A stretch of 64,000 nucleotides of DNA from Notolepis coatsorum (GCA_963971535.1 OZ020587.1:156072153-156136152), one strand, 5' to 3'; shown: positions 10,617 to 22,342, counted from the stretch's first letter. Translations and numbers: made by a program. The notes: a model not told the origin generated them from the letters alone.

Positions 10617-10824
10617 GCCTTGTGGTGAAAGATTGGGAAGGAGGCGAGTGTGTGGCCACACACCTGCTTATGAAGGTAGCGGATGGGGGTGTGGCCAGAC
10701 GAATGTTGGTATGTAAAGGTACATTGTGAATTTTTATTCAGTGCAAATGCACAAAGTGAGGTTAGTGCAGATGACGCTGAGCGTCACTAGTATTCATAGA
10801 ACTTGGTTATATTCATAACCTTAC
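10617..10824 (-). repeat. Right inverted terminal repeat of the DIRS-like element
   Basis: 10617-10766 is complementary to the left repeat 951-1097, and 10773-10824 is the right tip. Seen alone, 10539-10824 could be mistaken for a 286-bp MITE with perfect 52-bp inverted repeats. Confidence 0.75.
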
Positions 10825-11152
10825 GTTAACCTTTCACTATCACACTACAGAAGGTTAACCCTTTCACTACCACACTACAGACGGTTAACCCTTTCACTAC
10901 CACACTACAGATAGTTAACCTTTCACTACCACACTACAGAAGGTTAACCCTTTCACTACCACACTACAGAAGGTTAACCCTTTCACTACCACACTACAGA
11001 AGGTTAACCTTTCACTACCACACTACAGAAGGTTAACCCTTTCACTACCACACTACAGAAGGTTAGCCCTTTCACTACCACACTACAGAAGGTTAACCCT
11101 TTCACTACCACACTACAGAAGGTTAACCTTTCACTACCACACTTAACCCTTT
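10825..11152. repeat. 30-bp minisatellite, about 11 units
   Basis: Head-to-tail units beginning gttaaccctttcactacc and ending acactacagaag, some with one C fewer. Related units also lie at 644-673 and 15043-15170. Confidence 0.95.
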
Positions 11153-11212
11153 GTACTGACGTATTCATGAAATTTACATTATGTACCTTTTTGGGACATA
11201 ATGTATAATGTA

Positions 11213-11475
11213 CCCTAGAGCAGTCGTCTGGTAATCCGGAGGTTTCCAGTTCGATTCCCGCTCCTCCCGGGCAGTGCGTCGAAGTGTCCTTGAGCAAGAC
11301 ACTTAACCCCTAATTGCTCCCGATGAGCAGGTCGGCACCTTGCACGGTCGCCTCCGCCGTCGGTATGTGAATGTGTGTGTGAATGTGTGAGTGAAATGGG
11401 TAAAATGTGAGCAACAAATTGTAAAGCGCTTTGGATAAAATCTGTTATATAAATGCACCATTTACCATTTAAAAT
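11213..11475 (+). mobile_element. tRNA-derived fish SINE
   Basis: A tRNA-like head with a B box (gttcgattcc at 11249-11258) and a partly lost A box. The body contains 'gtccttgagcaagacactta', 'aattgctcccgatgagcagg' and 'aaagcgctttggataaaat', and it ends 'aaatgcaccatttaccattt'. This wording is typical of a widespread teleost SINE. It is transcribed by pol III when active; this copy looks truncated at the 5' end. Confidence 0.85.
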
Positions 11476-11617
11476 TTTTTCCCCCTGTGGTCGATTAGTA
11501 CTTTCTTTCTGATGAGACAGTGTTGTGGATAAATATGGCAAAGTAAAAAATTATAAAAAATTCAATTCCTCAAATATGGAAAGACCCATGTCCAGCACAA
11601 GCAACCTGATCGCGTCT

Positions 11618-12005
11618 ATTCTTATCCTAACCCATGTTTGCATGTTTGCGATCTGATTGGCCACTGACGTTTCTGGTCATGTGACATGTGTGCCCAATCG
11701 CGTGACGAGCTGTGTCTTTGCCCATTTCCGCCTCGAACAGCCTGCAAACGACCTAACGCCTAGTTTATCACTGGTTAAGCTTAGGCGACTCTTTCAAAGT
11801 TGGTTAAGGTTAGAGTTTGGAATCAGGGCTGGCGTTCTATCGCCCTGCTCGAAGACAAACTCTAACCTTAACCAACTTCGAAAGAGTGCCTAAGGTTAAC
11901 CGTCGAAAGAACTTGCCGTCACACGATTGGTGCACATGTCACATGACCAGAAACGTCAGTGGCCAATCAGATCGCAAACATGCAAACATGGGTTAGGATA
12001 AGAAT
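11618..12005. mobile_element. Foldback MITE with perfect 73-bp inverted repeats
   Basis: 11618-11690 and 11933-12005 are perfect inverted repeats by eye. The centre is also partly palindromic (ggttaaggttagagtttg against caaactctaaccttaacc). An 11-bp direct repeat, gcaacctgatc, lies at 11601-11611 and 12010-12020, a few bases outside the arms. No coding capacity. Part of the arm (atctgattggccac.gacg) is shared with the foldback arms near 16100 and 26070. Confidence 0.85.
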
Positions 12006-12020
12006 TTAGGCAACCTGATC

Positions 12021-13170
12021 TGTACTTAACTTCAGTGCTTGAGTGAAAGGTAGACAAGCCAATCAGGTGCATTCTACACTACAAACCTACTGATCCAAAT
12101 ATCACAGGATAAGTATACCGACAATTTGATTCTGCTTGAATTAAGGAATTAATATAACTTAATTCACAAAATAACTTTGTGATACACTTTTCCACAGCAA
12201 CTAGAAAGTATGATCAAACTATGATGCAAAGACATCTCAGATTTTAGACATTTTAAAGATTTATTTCAATGAGTGAAATCAAGAGCATTGACAAAAAAGG
12301 ACATGTATGGCAAGTATGGTTACTTATTTTGATCATTCCAAGCCACAGAAATGCTTTAGTTTGTAAAGCATAATAAATGCTTTGAATTCCTTAATTTTCC
12401 AAATCATTAAATACGATAAATGTGGAAAGTTTCATTAAGAGGGATGGATTTGGTGCTATAACACTTTTTTTTTTTTTTTTTTATATTTCATACAGGGATG
12501 AGGAGTAGTTAATGGTGTGAAATGAGAACGGCCTATTAAATAATTATTAGATAAGCTTAAATATAAATGTTCTCCCGTTTTCTGCCTTGGTGACTTGATT
12601 GTTTCTGGACTATAAAAAGACTGGGCACTTCAGTGAAGATGGAGCCCCAGCTAACACAGGGAACGAAAACAGCCAATATGTGTCTGATAGAGCTGTCCCA
12701 CGACAGAAGCTATTCATAGTCCACTAATAGTCATAGAATTTGTCGACGAATAAATGTGTTTGTTTACAAATCTGCAAAATTGTGTTTCTCACATGCAATC
12801 GTTCAGAAGGACCTCTTTAAATCTAGTGCTTAACAGAGACATGCTTATCATTTTAAGTCTAGTGCTTAACAGAGATGCGCTTATCATTTATCGACTAACA
12901 CATTCAACAAGTGAGGATTATTTCAGGGAAGAATAAGTGAGAATAAGTAAGTAGTTGTGAGAATCGACTCCGTAACATAATGCCAGTGAAACAATGATTC
13001 ATTAAAGCACATTCAAAGCTGCCAACAGCGTTATAATCCGCCGCAGACTGGCTGTTTGCAGCGGCTGGTGTTCATCCGATACTTAAAAGGAACACTGTGA
13101 TGTATAACAATTATTTTAGTCTGTAATTTTTCTTCACCAGACACTTGGTACAATGAGGGGGAGGTTTCTG
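12021..13170. other. No recognised feature
   Basis: AT-rich sequence with a T-run at 12463-12482 and a short duplication near 12820-12890 (agtgcttaacagaga twice). No convincing ORF, RNA or transposon end was seen. Confidence 0.5.
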
Positions 13171-13177
13171 TACTGGC

Positions 13178-14366
13178 AGTTTTGTTAGCGAACTAGCTTG
13201 CTGCTGGCGGGAGCCTAACGCAGGGTTCCTGAGCTAGTTTGCTGCTGGCGGGAGCCTAATCCAGGGTTCCTGAGCTAGTTTGCTGCTGGCGGGAGCCTAA
13301 TCCAGGGTTCCTGAGCTAGTTTGCTGCTGTCGGCTCGGGAGCCTAATCCAGGGTTCCTGAGCTAGTTTGCTGCTGTCGGGAGCCTAATCCAGGGTTCCTG
13401 AGCTAGTTTGCTGCTGGCGGGAGCCTAACGCAGGGTTCCTGAGCTAGTTTGCTGCTGGCGGGAGCCTAATCCAGGGTTCCTGAGCTAGATTGCTGCCGGC
13501 GGGAGCCTAACGCAGGGTTCCTGAGCTAGATTGCTGCCGGCGGGAGCCTAACGCAGGGTTCCTGAGCTAGATTGCTGCCGGCGGGAGCCTAACGCAGGGT
13601 TCCTGAGCTAGCTTGCTGCTGGCGGGAGCCTAACGCAGGGTTCCTGAGCTATAGTTTGCTGCCGGCGGGAGCCTAACGCAGGGTTCCTGAGCTAGCTTGC
13701 TGCCGGCGGGAGCCTAACGCAGGGTTCCTGAGCTAGATTGCTGCCGGCGGGAGCCTAACGCAGGGTTCCTGAGCTAGCTTGCTGCTGGCGGGAGCCTAAC
13801 GCAGGGTTCCTGAGCTAGCTTGCTGCCGGCGGGAGCCTAACGCAGGGTTCCTGAGCTAGTTTGCTGCCGGCGGGAGCCTAACGCAGGGTTCCTGAGCTAG
13901 ATTGCTGCCGGCGGGAGCCTAACGCAGGGTTCCTGAGCTAGCTTGCTGCTGGCGGGAGCCTAACGCAGGGTTCCTGAGCTATAGTTTGCTGCTGGCGGGA
14001 GCCTAATCCAGGGTTCCTGAGCTAGCTTGCTGCTGGCGGGAGCCTAATCCAGGGTTCCTGAGCTAGCTTGCTGCTGGCGGGAGCCTAACGCAGGGTTCCT
14101 GAGCTAGCTTGCTGCTGGCGGCTCGGGAGCCTAATCCAGGGTTCCTGAGCTAGTTTGCTGCTGGCGGGAGCCTAACGCAGGGTTCCTGAGCTAGTTTGCT
14201 GCTGGCGGGAGCCTAATCCAGGGTTCCTGAGCTAGCTTGCTGCCGGCGGGAGCCTAATCCAGGGTTCCTGAGCTAGTTTGCTGCTGGCGGGAGCCTAATC
14301 CAGGGTTCCTGAGCTAGCTTGCTGCCGGCGGGAGCCTAATCCAGGGTTCCTGAGCCAGGGAACCTT
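13178..14366. repeat. 41-bp minisatellite, about 29 units
   Basis: Units follow gagctagtttgctgctggcg then ggagcctaatccagggttcct, with consistent variant positions (tttg/attg/cttg, ctgg/ccgg, atcc/acgc). Two units carry an extra gctcgg (near 13330 and 14120) and two an extra ta (near 13650 and 13980), which suggests higher-order duplication of blocks. Confidence 0.95.
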
Positions 14367-14396
14367 GCTACCCATTCATTTCACACAGTAGAGAGT

Positions 14397-15011
14397 AAGG
14401 CCACGTTGACACTGCAAGCCTTAGTGCTCAATCCTTTTTGACAGATGTCGAGAGTGACATAAAGGTCACATGAGAGTCACATGACTGTTCAGACTGAGGT
14501 CACATTGCAAAGAAATCTGACCTGCATCTGATTCAGGACCACATGATGAAAGTGGTCCAAATCAGAATCCAAAAGGTCAGATTCCATCCTGTATTCTATA
14601 CTCACCCTTTGAATGTTTTGTTGGGCCTTTCTCGCAGCGGCTGCCTGGCGGTGTCATCGCGGGGTGAGCATATTAGTTTGCCCTGCGGTGGCATCGTCAG
14701 GTGGCTGCCGAGGAGTAGGCCTATCATGTACTGTGTACTTGTTCTGTTGTATGTTTTTGTATGAGTCTTTTGTTAAAACATTTTGTTGTGCGTTATGTGT
14801 TCTGATTCTGTATTACATTGCACAAAATGTGGGACCATCTCGAAAACGAGATACTGTATCTCAAGTGGTTTTCCCAATAAAGAATTTCAATATATATATA
14901 TATATATTCCATGTGATTTGTGCCGTTCACACTGATCTGAGTCACACCGCTGCATGAGCCAAGAAATCTGATTTGGGCCATTTTCGTCTGCAGTGTCAAC
15001 GCAGCCCAAGG
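14397..15011. mobile_element. Non-autonomous DNA element with inverted ends
   Basis: The left end has gttgacactgca (14405-14416) and the right end its complement tgcagtgtcaac (14989-15000) within imperfect inverted repeats of about 20 bp. The interior also pairs around 'cacatg' and 'agaaatctgat' motifs and holds a (TA)n run near 14892-14906. The superfamily and target duplication are not clear. Confidence 0.5.
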
Positions 15012-16060
15012 CTGTCCTTGAGTAATGGAGTTATTATCAACTTAACCCTTTCACTAGCACACTACCAAAGGGTTAACCCTGTCACTGTGACAATACAGAA
15101 GGTTAACCCTTTCACAACCACACTACAGAAGGTTAACCCTTTCACTACCACACTACAGGCGGTTAAACCTCTTAACGTGCAATAGCCCGGCCCCGGGCCC
15201 TCTTGAGGACGATTTGCCCACCAGCGCGACACGCCACTTTGGCGACCTCTAGTGGGTGTGCATATTTTTTTATACAATATATATATTGAATTGAAGCCCT
15301 ATTATGTTGCCTGTCGATTGTTTCAGGCGACAAAATCTGTTCAGCGGTTCTCAAGTTACATGCCGATATATGAGGCGTTCGCCAAAGTAGTTTTTTTTTT
15401 TAGTACCAGCTCCGTCAATATCTATAGCTCCGTCAATCATTTGGCGATCGCGAGAATTACTGGACAGGGTTATAACCAATGAGTGTGGCTTTCCAATGAT
15501 ACCCCACGTGGGGAAGTCACGAGCGAAAACAGGAAGTAAAAAAATGCGCTGAATGCATTGGAGTCAATGAGAAAATGGAAACATGCAGAGCTTTTTTTCC
15601 CACTAATCACTCATTTCTGAACGGATTTTAATTAAATTTGGACATGTACTACACAAGACGTCAGGGCTATGGACAAAGTCTTCTTTGGGAAATACTACTT
15701 CTGGATATTGCAACTACTACAGAAAAACGTGAGTAACAAGTTTTTCTACAACTCAAGTTCAGACCTATGTTACTTTTCTTATTGTATCAGAAACTTCACA
15801 ATGTTATATTTCAAAAGAGACCAGGCTCATGCATGTGCTATAAGTATAAAGCATAGTATTTTGGTTTGCAAAAAAAGTATGCAGTCCTCAAGTTATCCTC
15901 CGTGGCAAGGAGCGATAAGGCTTTCCCAAGAATACACAGGACTACTCACGGTAATGTTCAGCGAACGACTGACGATCTGACTAGTAACCAGGAAGAACAT
16001 ATAAATCCAACTAAACTAGACACACCGGGTACCATTTTTAGAGCAATCAGGCGCGTGTAT
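15012..16060. other. Minisatellite remnants and unidentified sequence
   Basis: 15043-15170 holds about four diverged units of the 30-bp minisatellite. The rest, including a cggccccgggccc stretch at 15189, a small ta/at run at 15277 and an open frame of about 100 codons at 15669-15980, has no recognisable family. Confidence 0.5.
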
Positions 16061-16064
16061 ATTA

Positions 16065-16231
16065 TTTTCCCTAGCGGAGTTGCACTTCCGCGTTCGGTTT
16101 GCGCGATCTGATTGGCCACAGACGTTTTTTTTCAGCGCCAATCACGTTACTCCTAACAAACTGGTTAAGCTTGGCGACTCTTTCGAAGTCGCTCTCTTTC
16201 GAAGTTGGTTAAGGTTAGTGGTTAAGGTTAG
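16065..16231 (+). repeat. Left arm of a foldback element split by the hAT insertion
   Basis: About 16065-16165 is complementary to about 26022-26125 (blocks ggagttgcacttccgcgttc, gcgatctgattggccac and gcgccaatc). The arms surround the 9.66-kb hAT composite, so the hAT jumped into the loop of an older foldback repeat. Confidence 0.7.
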
Positions 16232-16838
16232 TAGGGATGCCCCGATCGATCGGCCACCGATCGTTATCGGCCGATACTGAGTCATATTCGCCGATAGCGG
16301 AAACCGATCAAGCGAAGGTCTCACTCGCTGTCTGTCTCAGACACACACAACCTGCAAACTGCCGCTGCTCCTCCTCCCTAGCCCCGCCCGCCCCGTGTAG
16401 AGTTTGTAAACACTGAGGACTGAGAGGAGGCTCCCCTGCTCGAGTCTGTAGTGCATTCGACCTGAGCTAACGTTAGCTACCTAGCTATCGTTACTGTTTA
16501 AACAAAATTACCCAGTCAACTATTCACGTTTAGTAGGCATTGTCTAACGGTATTTAGCCGGCTAGCTACCGATAGCTCCTGATATCAACAAATGATCCAG
16601 AAAGTCTAGTAGTCCATGTTCATACCTCCGTTAGCTTGCCTTAGCTTGCGTCAGCTGACGTTAGTTCTCTGTTCAAAACGAAATGTCCCATTGAACTAAA
16701 GTTCTGTCTTAACGTCATCTAGCCGGCTAGCAGTAGCTACAGATAGCTCTTGATATCAATGTCTTATAACATTGATTCAATGCGTATTGGAGCTGAGGGC
16801 TTGCTGAATGTGAAATGACCAAATAACCGTAACGTTAC

Positions 16839-17415
16839 TGAAAAGAGCTACAGGTAGTCTCTATATATCTCAATCACCTACTCGAGATATAAACCCGTGG
16901 CCGCTCGATATCCCCCGGCGAGGTGCTAAACTCGCCAAGTTCTCGAGTCAATTACTATTTCTGTCTAGATTACTTCAAGTCACTGGTCTAGTTATATCCA
17001 GTTGATATGAAATGTAATCATGAAGAGTTGTTAATCTCTTCTTGTTTGAAATAAACCGAATGTATGTCTTAGGAGAACTCTTATAGCATATAAAAACAAT
17101 TATTTTGTTATTATCATCATCATCATCATCATTATTATTTTACGAAAGGGCTTGTAATACTGCTCAATTGAAAGCTTGGTTGTATTACTACTTTGTTGAT
17201 AAGTATTACCACTGTACTAACTCGTAATCATTGTTTGCACGCCCCAGCATCTCCTGTTTCCCCCCTCCTCCTCTGTCAGCGGAACCGACCGTCTAACCCT
17301 GCAGTGATTCAGACGGTCGAGGTCCCACATAACTCGACAGAGTCCGTCTGGACACAGAGATACCGGAACCCGCAAACAACACACATTTCCATGTATAGTA
17401 TTTCTACAGTACATA

Positions 17416-17491
<76 letters not shown>

Positions 17492-18905
17492 TCTTTTAGC
17501 TGAAAAGCATTAACCAGTCAGTTGATTCAATCTGTATGGTTACAGTACATGTATAGTCACCCTCCATTGGAACTCAGGGCGTCGGCTGGCATCGGAGCAC
17601 ATTGCTACTGGAAATCAGTCCAAGGACTCTAAAGATATATTATAAAAAGCTGTTTATATTTAGAAAAAGCAAGTTACAAATGAGACTTCATTGGAAATAT
17701 CCAACTCAGTTAAAAGAAGTATAAAACAAAAACATCTCTTCTCTTAAGATCGGCTTGTGGCTGCCAAAGCCAAAACCTGCATCTTGTCTTCCAAAGTAAC
17801 ACAATGGTAAAATCTTCAAAATCTCTCAAAATCTCAAATCTGACTGTGATCTGGCAAGTTGGCCTTTATAAAGGGCCCCAGATCTCTTCGCTTATTGGTC
17901 CAAATACAGTGATGTCACTGTGATGTCATTTCACTAGCCAACCAACGTACACTACATAGTAAGGATGTACTCCTCCCCTTCTAGTCATTACATCTACTGG
18001 GAAAAACCCCATTACCTCAGAACATGAATGCATGTCTGTTCTGCTTCCTCACTGTAAGGGTTAACTTCCTGACTCCCCTTCTTCCTCCATGGGCCTCTTT
18101 CGTTCTGAGACGAGGACGAGGCAGACTGCCGTAATATATCTTACATAGCCCAACACATACATATACAGATATATACAGGTACACTGATTGATCACACATC
18201 ATATATGTATTTTGTAGTTTAAAGTATAATATGTATGTATATTTTTGTATAATAATGTATAAAGGGTTAACTCTTGTAGGCAGAGATTCACTCCTCTGCT
18301 CACATCCCAGCCTGTGTGTGGGTCACTCCCTTTTTTTTGCACATTCCAGAGAAATGGACAGAGAAATGGACTCTGTGCAGCTCCATGCATTATCAAAAGG
18401 TTTCTGTTTCCCGTCTGACTGCATATTCCATTAACTGTAGTGTAGTTTTAAAGTGTATAAAGAATATACAGGTCACATACATAGCTCCAATCATACACAA
18501 CAAACACAAGAACACTATACAAAGTGTCACTCGTTGACTTGTGGCACTTAACATGTGTTTACACATAACGTGTTTCTACTCAATTCCTTTCTGACTGGGC
18601 GTTTACCAGCCAGAAGGCATATCACATCTAGACACATATAGTAACATATGCCTAGATTTAAAACAAATATATACAATAAACCTATTGTATTGATTCCATT
18701 GATTCCATTGTCCAGGAAGAATCTACAGACATTCCCCATAATCATATATAAGATCAGGATGTCATACTACCCAGTGTCACTTAGTTGGCTGTGACACTTT
18801 ACACCCCCTCTGTCATCCTGGTCGGTCATTTTCCATTGTCTTAGTAGCGTCTATACTGGGGGACGAGATGGCGACTGCGGGGTCACGTGGCTGTGACTCT
18901 CCACA
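16839..18905 (-). repeat. LTR (downstream copy in element orientation), 2067 bp
   Basis: Nearly identical to 23551-25579. The length difference lies mainly in the (TA)n microsatellite at 17420-17480, which is longer here. TTTATAAA on the minus strand at 17865-17872 is the likely promoter. Confidence 0.88.
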
Positions 18906-19320
18906 CCCCCTCTGCCATCTTGGTACCTTGTTACCCTGGTAGCCGGCGGGAAGACTTGCATCTGTTGTTCCCTGGCTGTACGGCTCGACAGGATAGGGGT
19001 CACGTTGTTGCTTGGTATCCGGCGGGAAGACTTGCATCTGTTGTTCCCGGCCAACGCACCTGAAGACAACACCTGGTGGTCATCTTGTGGTCATCTTGGT
19101 CATCTTGGTCATCGTGGGGTCACCCCCTCTGACCTCTTGGATCTCTCCCATAGTTTGAGGTAGGTTGAATTGTCACTTCTCGGGCGACCCCACGGGTCCC
19201 CGAGAATTGTAGCAGCAGTCCTTTATTGAAGGGTGGTTGGCCTGGTCGTGTGACCCTGTCCGTAGGCCTCGCAGGACATCACAGATACAGTCCACAGAGG
19301 ACTCATTTCTTTTCTCTCTT

Positions 19321-19797
19321 TCAGGTCCATTCAGGGCTCTCGTCGCCCTGTAACCTGGGTCCAGGCCTATGTCTCTCTGTCCGGTCTAGGAGGTCTAGGA
19401 GGTCTGGGAGGTCTGGGAGGTCTAGGAGGTCTGGGAGGTCTGGGAGGTCTAGATGAGGACCTTGAGGATGCTCTGGAGCTTGACCTATCCCGGTCTTCCT
19501 CCATTTCCGAGTTCTGACCTGAGTCAGTATATTCCTTCTTGCCATTCGCTGCGTCGTCCACTGACTCCAGGGGACCCCCCCCCCGTCTAAGAATGCTCCT
19601 GGCCCGAAATAGGGCAGGTTCTGATCCTTCCGGTCCGAACTGTACTGTCGGTCTCCTTGGTGTACCCTAAGGAGGGAGGTCGGTTCATTCCAGGATCGCA
19701 ACATATTCACTTTGTTCATCTGATCCTTCATAGAGCGTACAGCTCTCTCTGCCACCCTGTTCGTATTGGGCTGGTAGGGTACAGAGTATTGGGCCAT
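19321..19797 (-). pseudogene. Integrase-end fragment and Pro/Leu-rich repeat of the LTR element
   Basis: The first about 30 residues, MAQYSVPYQPNTNRVAERAV then RSMKDQMNKV, resemble the last conserved helix of retroelement integrases (...PY.P..N..AER..R..K). The rest is low-complexity, including a 9-bp DNA repeat at 19376-19452 (aggtctggg) that would encode LPDLPDLLDL-like sequence. The catalytic core lies outside this frame and was not found. Decayed remnant. Confidence 0.5.
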
Positions 19798-21383
19798 TAC
19801 ACCCGCTTCCTCCAGTAGTCTCAGTCCTGCTCTCAGATACTGCTATTCGTCTCGATGGCACTGGTTCAGGTTTTGTCCCCCTTACCAGCGCACATTGTTC
19901 ACAGGCCTTTCGGACTGTTGTTTCCGTCCACTTCCTTCTTACACAGGGGGTCTACCCTGTGTTGTGCTTGTCTCGGTCCAGACTGGGTAGTTAGTTACTG
20001 TTATGTCTGGTGTCAGCTCTGGCTAGTTAGCCTGCTGTAGACTCGGGCTAGGTAGCCTCTTGTAGACTCAGCCCCTGCCGATAACACCAGCCCGTATGAT
20101 TACGCTGGTTCCACTTCCGTCACAGTAGCAGGACTTATGCAGGACTTATTCTGAATTTAAGTAAACATTAGGTTACTTCTAGTTCAGGTGACCTGTTTAC
20201 CTGTACATTACGTTACCCTTTGGTCGTGAGTAAACGCTACTGTAATCACAAAAATAGAGCTTTCTATTGAAGTGTGATATTCCCGAGTAGAGCTTTCTAC
20301 TCGAGTATGACTTTAAGCCTTTTATTTTAGGTTTCTAGTCGCGTGTAGAGCTTTCTACTGTAGAGCTTTCCACTTAGGTTTCGACTGTAAGTAAACATTA
20401 CGTTACCCTTTAGTCGTGAGTAAACGCTACTTCAAGCTGTTACTTATCAACCTTCTCTTGTTCCTGATAGATTTTTTTACCAATTCACTTTTAGGCTGTC
20501 TGCTGCGCTCTGCAGACCATCTACGTCACCATTGTTCCAGATCTCGAACATTAGGAAGAGTCTTGGTTGGAGAGGTTCTGCCGATAAGATCAATCTTGAG
20601 TAAGGTTGACTCAAATCTGTAACTAATCCAGAGGCACCTGACAGCAGTTCTAGTTATTCCAGTTAATATTCTTTTGGCTGTTAATACCTATTCAATTAGT
20701 ATACAGCCCAACTCACTTGAACTCATGTTCTAAGCCCCGGAACCTCCAATCCGTTTTGACAGACCTATAAACCAGTGACTTGGCCGCCTAAGCACCACAG
20801 CGTCCTGTATGCTGAAGCTTCCAAGTCCCCACAAATCTGATAGGCCCGTCGGATACAGAGACCCTGAGGCTCGCTCTGTCCCCCCGCGTCAAGGTGCTAA
20901 GCTTGATGAGAGTTTGCAGAGTCTCAATTTTTTATCCATAGTCGCTGGTGAGTGTACATCTCATGCAGCTGATATGGTTGGTAGGGTGCTAACCTACCAA
21001 ATGGTTGCTGTCAGGAAATCCCTTCTGAATGAAATAGATTACAAATTCACTGTACTTTACTCTGGGTTTAGAGCAAGGACGGACATCTTTACATATTATA
21101 CTTAAAATATATACAAAATGCATGTAGTATTCTATGTCATGTTTCTTCCTAAATGACAATAACACTATATATTATTCCTCTTGACAGATGAGCTGTATGT
21201 CAAGTGCAGTTTGCACTTGCTTGAGTGTCATGTGTCAGGGCCCCAGAAGGTAATTTCTCCCTTTGTTGCCCTCATCTCTGCTTGCTGCTCTGGGTCTAGA
21301 GCAAGGACGGACATCTTTACATATTATACATAAAATATATACAAAATGAGTGTCATGTGTCAGGGCCCCAGAAGGTAAGGATA
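19798..21383. other. Interior of the nested LTR element, no gene recognised
   Basis: Contains a local duplication: 21071-21118 resembles 21299-21348 and 21225-21255 resembles 21346-21377. Several 'gtagagctttctactc'-type repeats lie at 20260-20375. No RT, RNase H or protease motif was seen on either strand. Confidence 0.5.
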
Positions 21384-22241
21384 CTATCGATTCTCCTTCC
21401 GGGCTTTGAATTCCTCCCTTTTTGCCCTCATCTCTGCTTGCTGTTCTGGGGTTAGTGCGGCCCAATCGTCTGCAGATAGGTATTGGGTGTCGGAAAACTT
21501 CTTTTTCCCTGTTCTGTCCTTGGTTGTTTTCGGGGGGAACTCCTGGGAGGCCCCCCTTTTGTCAGATAGCATTTTGACTTGGTCATACAGCATACATTCG
21601 ATACGTAACTGGTCTTGTGACCATGCTGCGCATCGGGCTGCCAGTAGGTTACCCCCTGGGACTCCTCTGAATAGCTTTTCAAGCAGTAAGCATGATCCTT
21701 GCATAGGTGTTCCATTCATGACCGATCCTGCTGCAACATTGAGAGACATGCTCCCGTCTCGCACCTGTGGGATTAGTTTCTCCACCATGTTATCCCCTGG
21801 ATCTTGACCGGGGGTCCTTACTTCTCTTTCCATCAGTTGCGCCATTGAGGCCCTTTCGGGGATCTCTAGTCCTTTGAGATGTCTCAACATGCGAGCTAGC
21901 GTCTCTTGTGCTTGCATCTCCTGAGCGAGCATCTGCTGCGCCAGTTTCTCATGAGCTAGCATCTGCTGCGCCAGTTTCTTCTGAGCTACCCGTGCCAACT
22001 TCTCCTGAGCTAGCATCTGCCGCGCCAGCCTCTCCTGAGTTAGCATCTGCTGCGCCAGCATCTCTTGTGCTAGCTTCTCCTGAGCTAGCGTTGGGTGCGC
22101 CAGCTCCTCCTGAGCTAGCTTCTCTTGTGCTAGTATCTGCTGCGCTAGCGTTGGTTGTGCCATCTCCTCCTGAGCTAGCATCTCCTGTGCTAGCTCCTCC
22201 TGAGCTAGCATTGGTTGTGCCATCTCCTCCTGAGCTAGCAT
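21384..22241 (-). CDS. Gag-like ORF of the nested LTR element, N-terminal MLAQE repeats
   Basis: 285 codons. About residues 1-115 are a degenerate repeat of LAQEEMAQ/MLAQEKLA units, likely a long helix or coiled coil. The remainder (HLKGLEIPERASMAQLMERE to SADDWAALTPEQQAEMRAKR) has no zinc knuckle and no family I recognise with certainty. The position right after the leader, downstream of the primer-binding site, supports a structural Gag role. The repetitive N-terminus is encoded by a DNA minisatellite (21890-22250) and may have expanded by slippage. Confidence 0.55.
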   Translation of the reverse strand: MLAQEEMAQPMLAQEELAQEMLAQEEMAQPTLAQQILAQEKLAQEELAHPTLAQEKLAQEMLAQQMLTQERLARQMLAQEKLARVAQKKLAQQMLAHEKLAQQMLAQEMQAQETLARMLRHLKGLEIPERASMAQLMEREVRTPGQDPGDNMVEKLIPQVRDGSMSLNVAAGSVMNGTPMQGSCLLLEKLFRGVPGGNLLAARCAAWSQDQLRIECMLYDQVKMLSDKRGASQEFPPKTTKDRTGKKKFSDTQYLSADDWAALTPEQQAEMRAKREEFKARKENR

Positions 22242-22342
22242 CTCCAGTTAGCTCTTGGCTTGTTAGCCTGTGGAGAGCTAGTTAGCTCTTGGCTAGTTAG
22301 CCATCAATCAGCTCCTGGCTTTGTTAGCCTGTGGTTGGCTAG

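Larger units (their letters stand above)
674..10824. mobile_element. DIRS-like retroelement (defined by ITRs and internal complementary region), interrupted
   Basis: About 10.15 kb. The left end (674-713) and right end (10773-10824) are unlike each other at the very tips, but share inverted subterminal repeats: 951-1097 against 10617-10766. Just inside the right repeat, 10499-10590 is the reverse complement of the left tip (about 39/40) joined directly to the reverse complement of the right tip (52/52). A junction of both ends is the hallmark of the internal complementary region of DIRS elements. There is no target duplication; the element sits between two units of a minisatellite and both junctions carry GTT. 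No RT, methyltransferase or tyrosine recombinase ORF was recognised, so this copy is probably non-autonomous or decayed. A SINE-like piece (715-950) and the L2 unit (about 4383-9760) lie inside. Confidence 0.75.

Noticed and set aside
10539..10824. Stand-alone 286-bp MITE with perfect 52-bp inverted repeats
   Set aside because: The adjoining complement of the left tip at 10499-10538 and the repeats at 951-1097 show that it is the right end plus internal complementary region of a larger element.
674..10824. Large DNA transposon (Maverick/Polinton type) for the 10-kb element
   Set aside because: No integrase, polymerase B or capsid genes, no 6-bp target duplication, and the internal junction copy is specific to DIRS-like structure.
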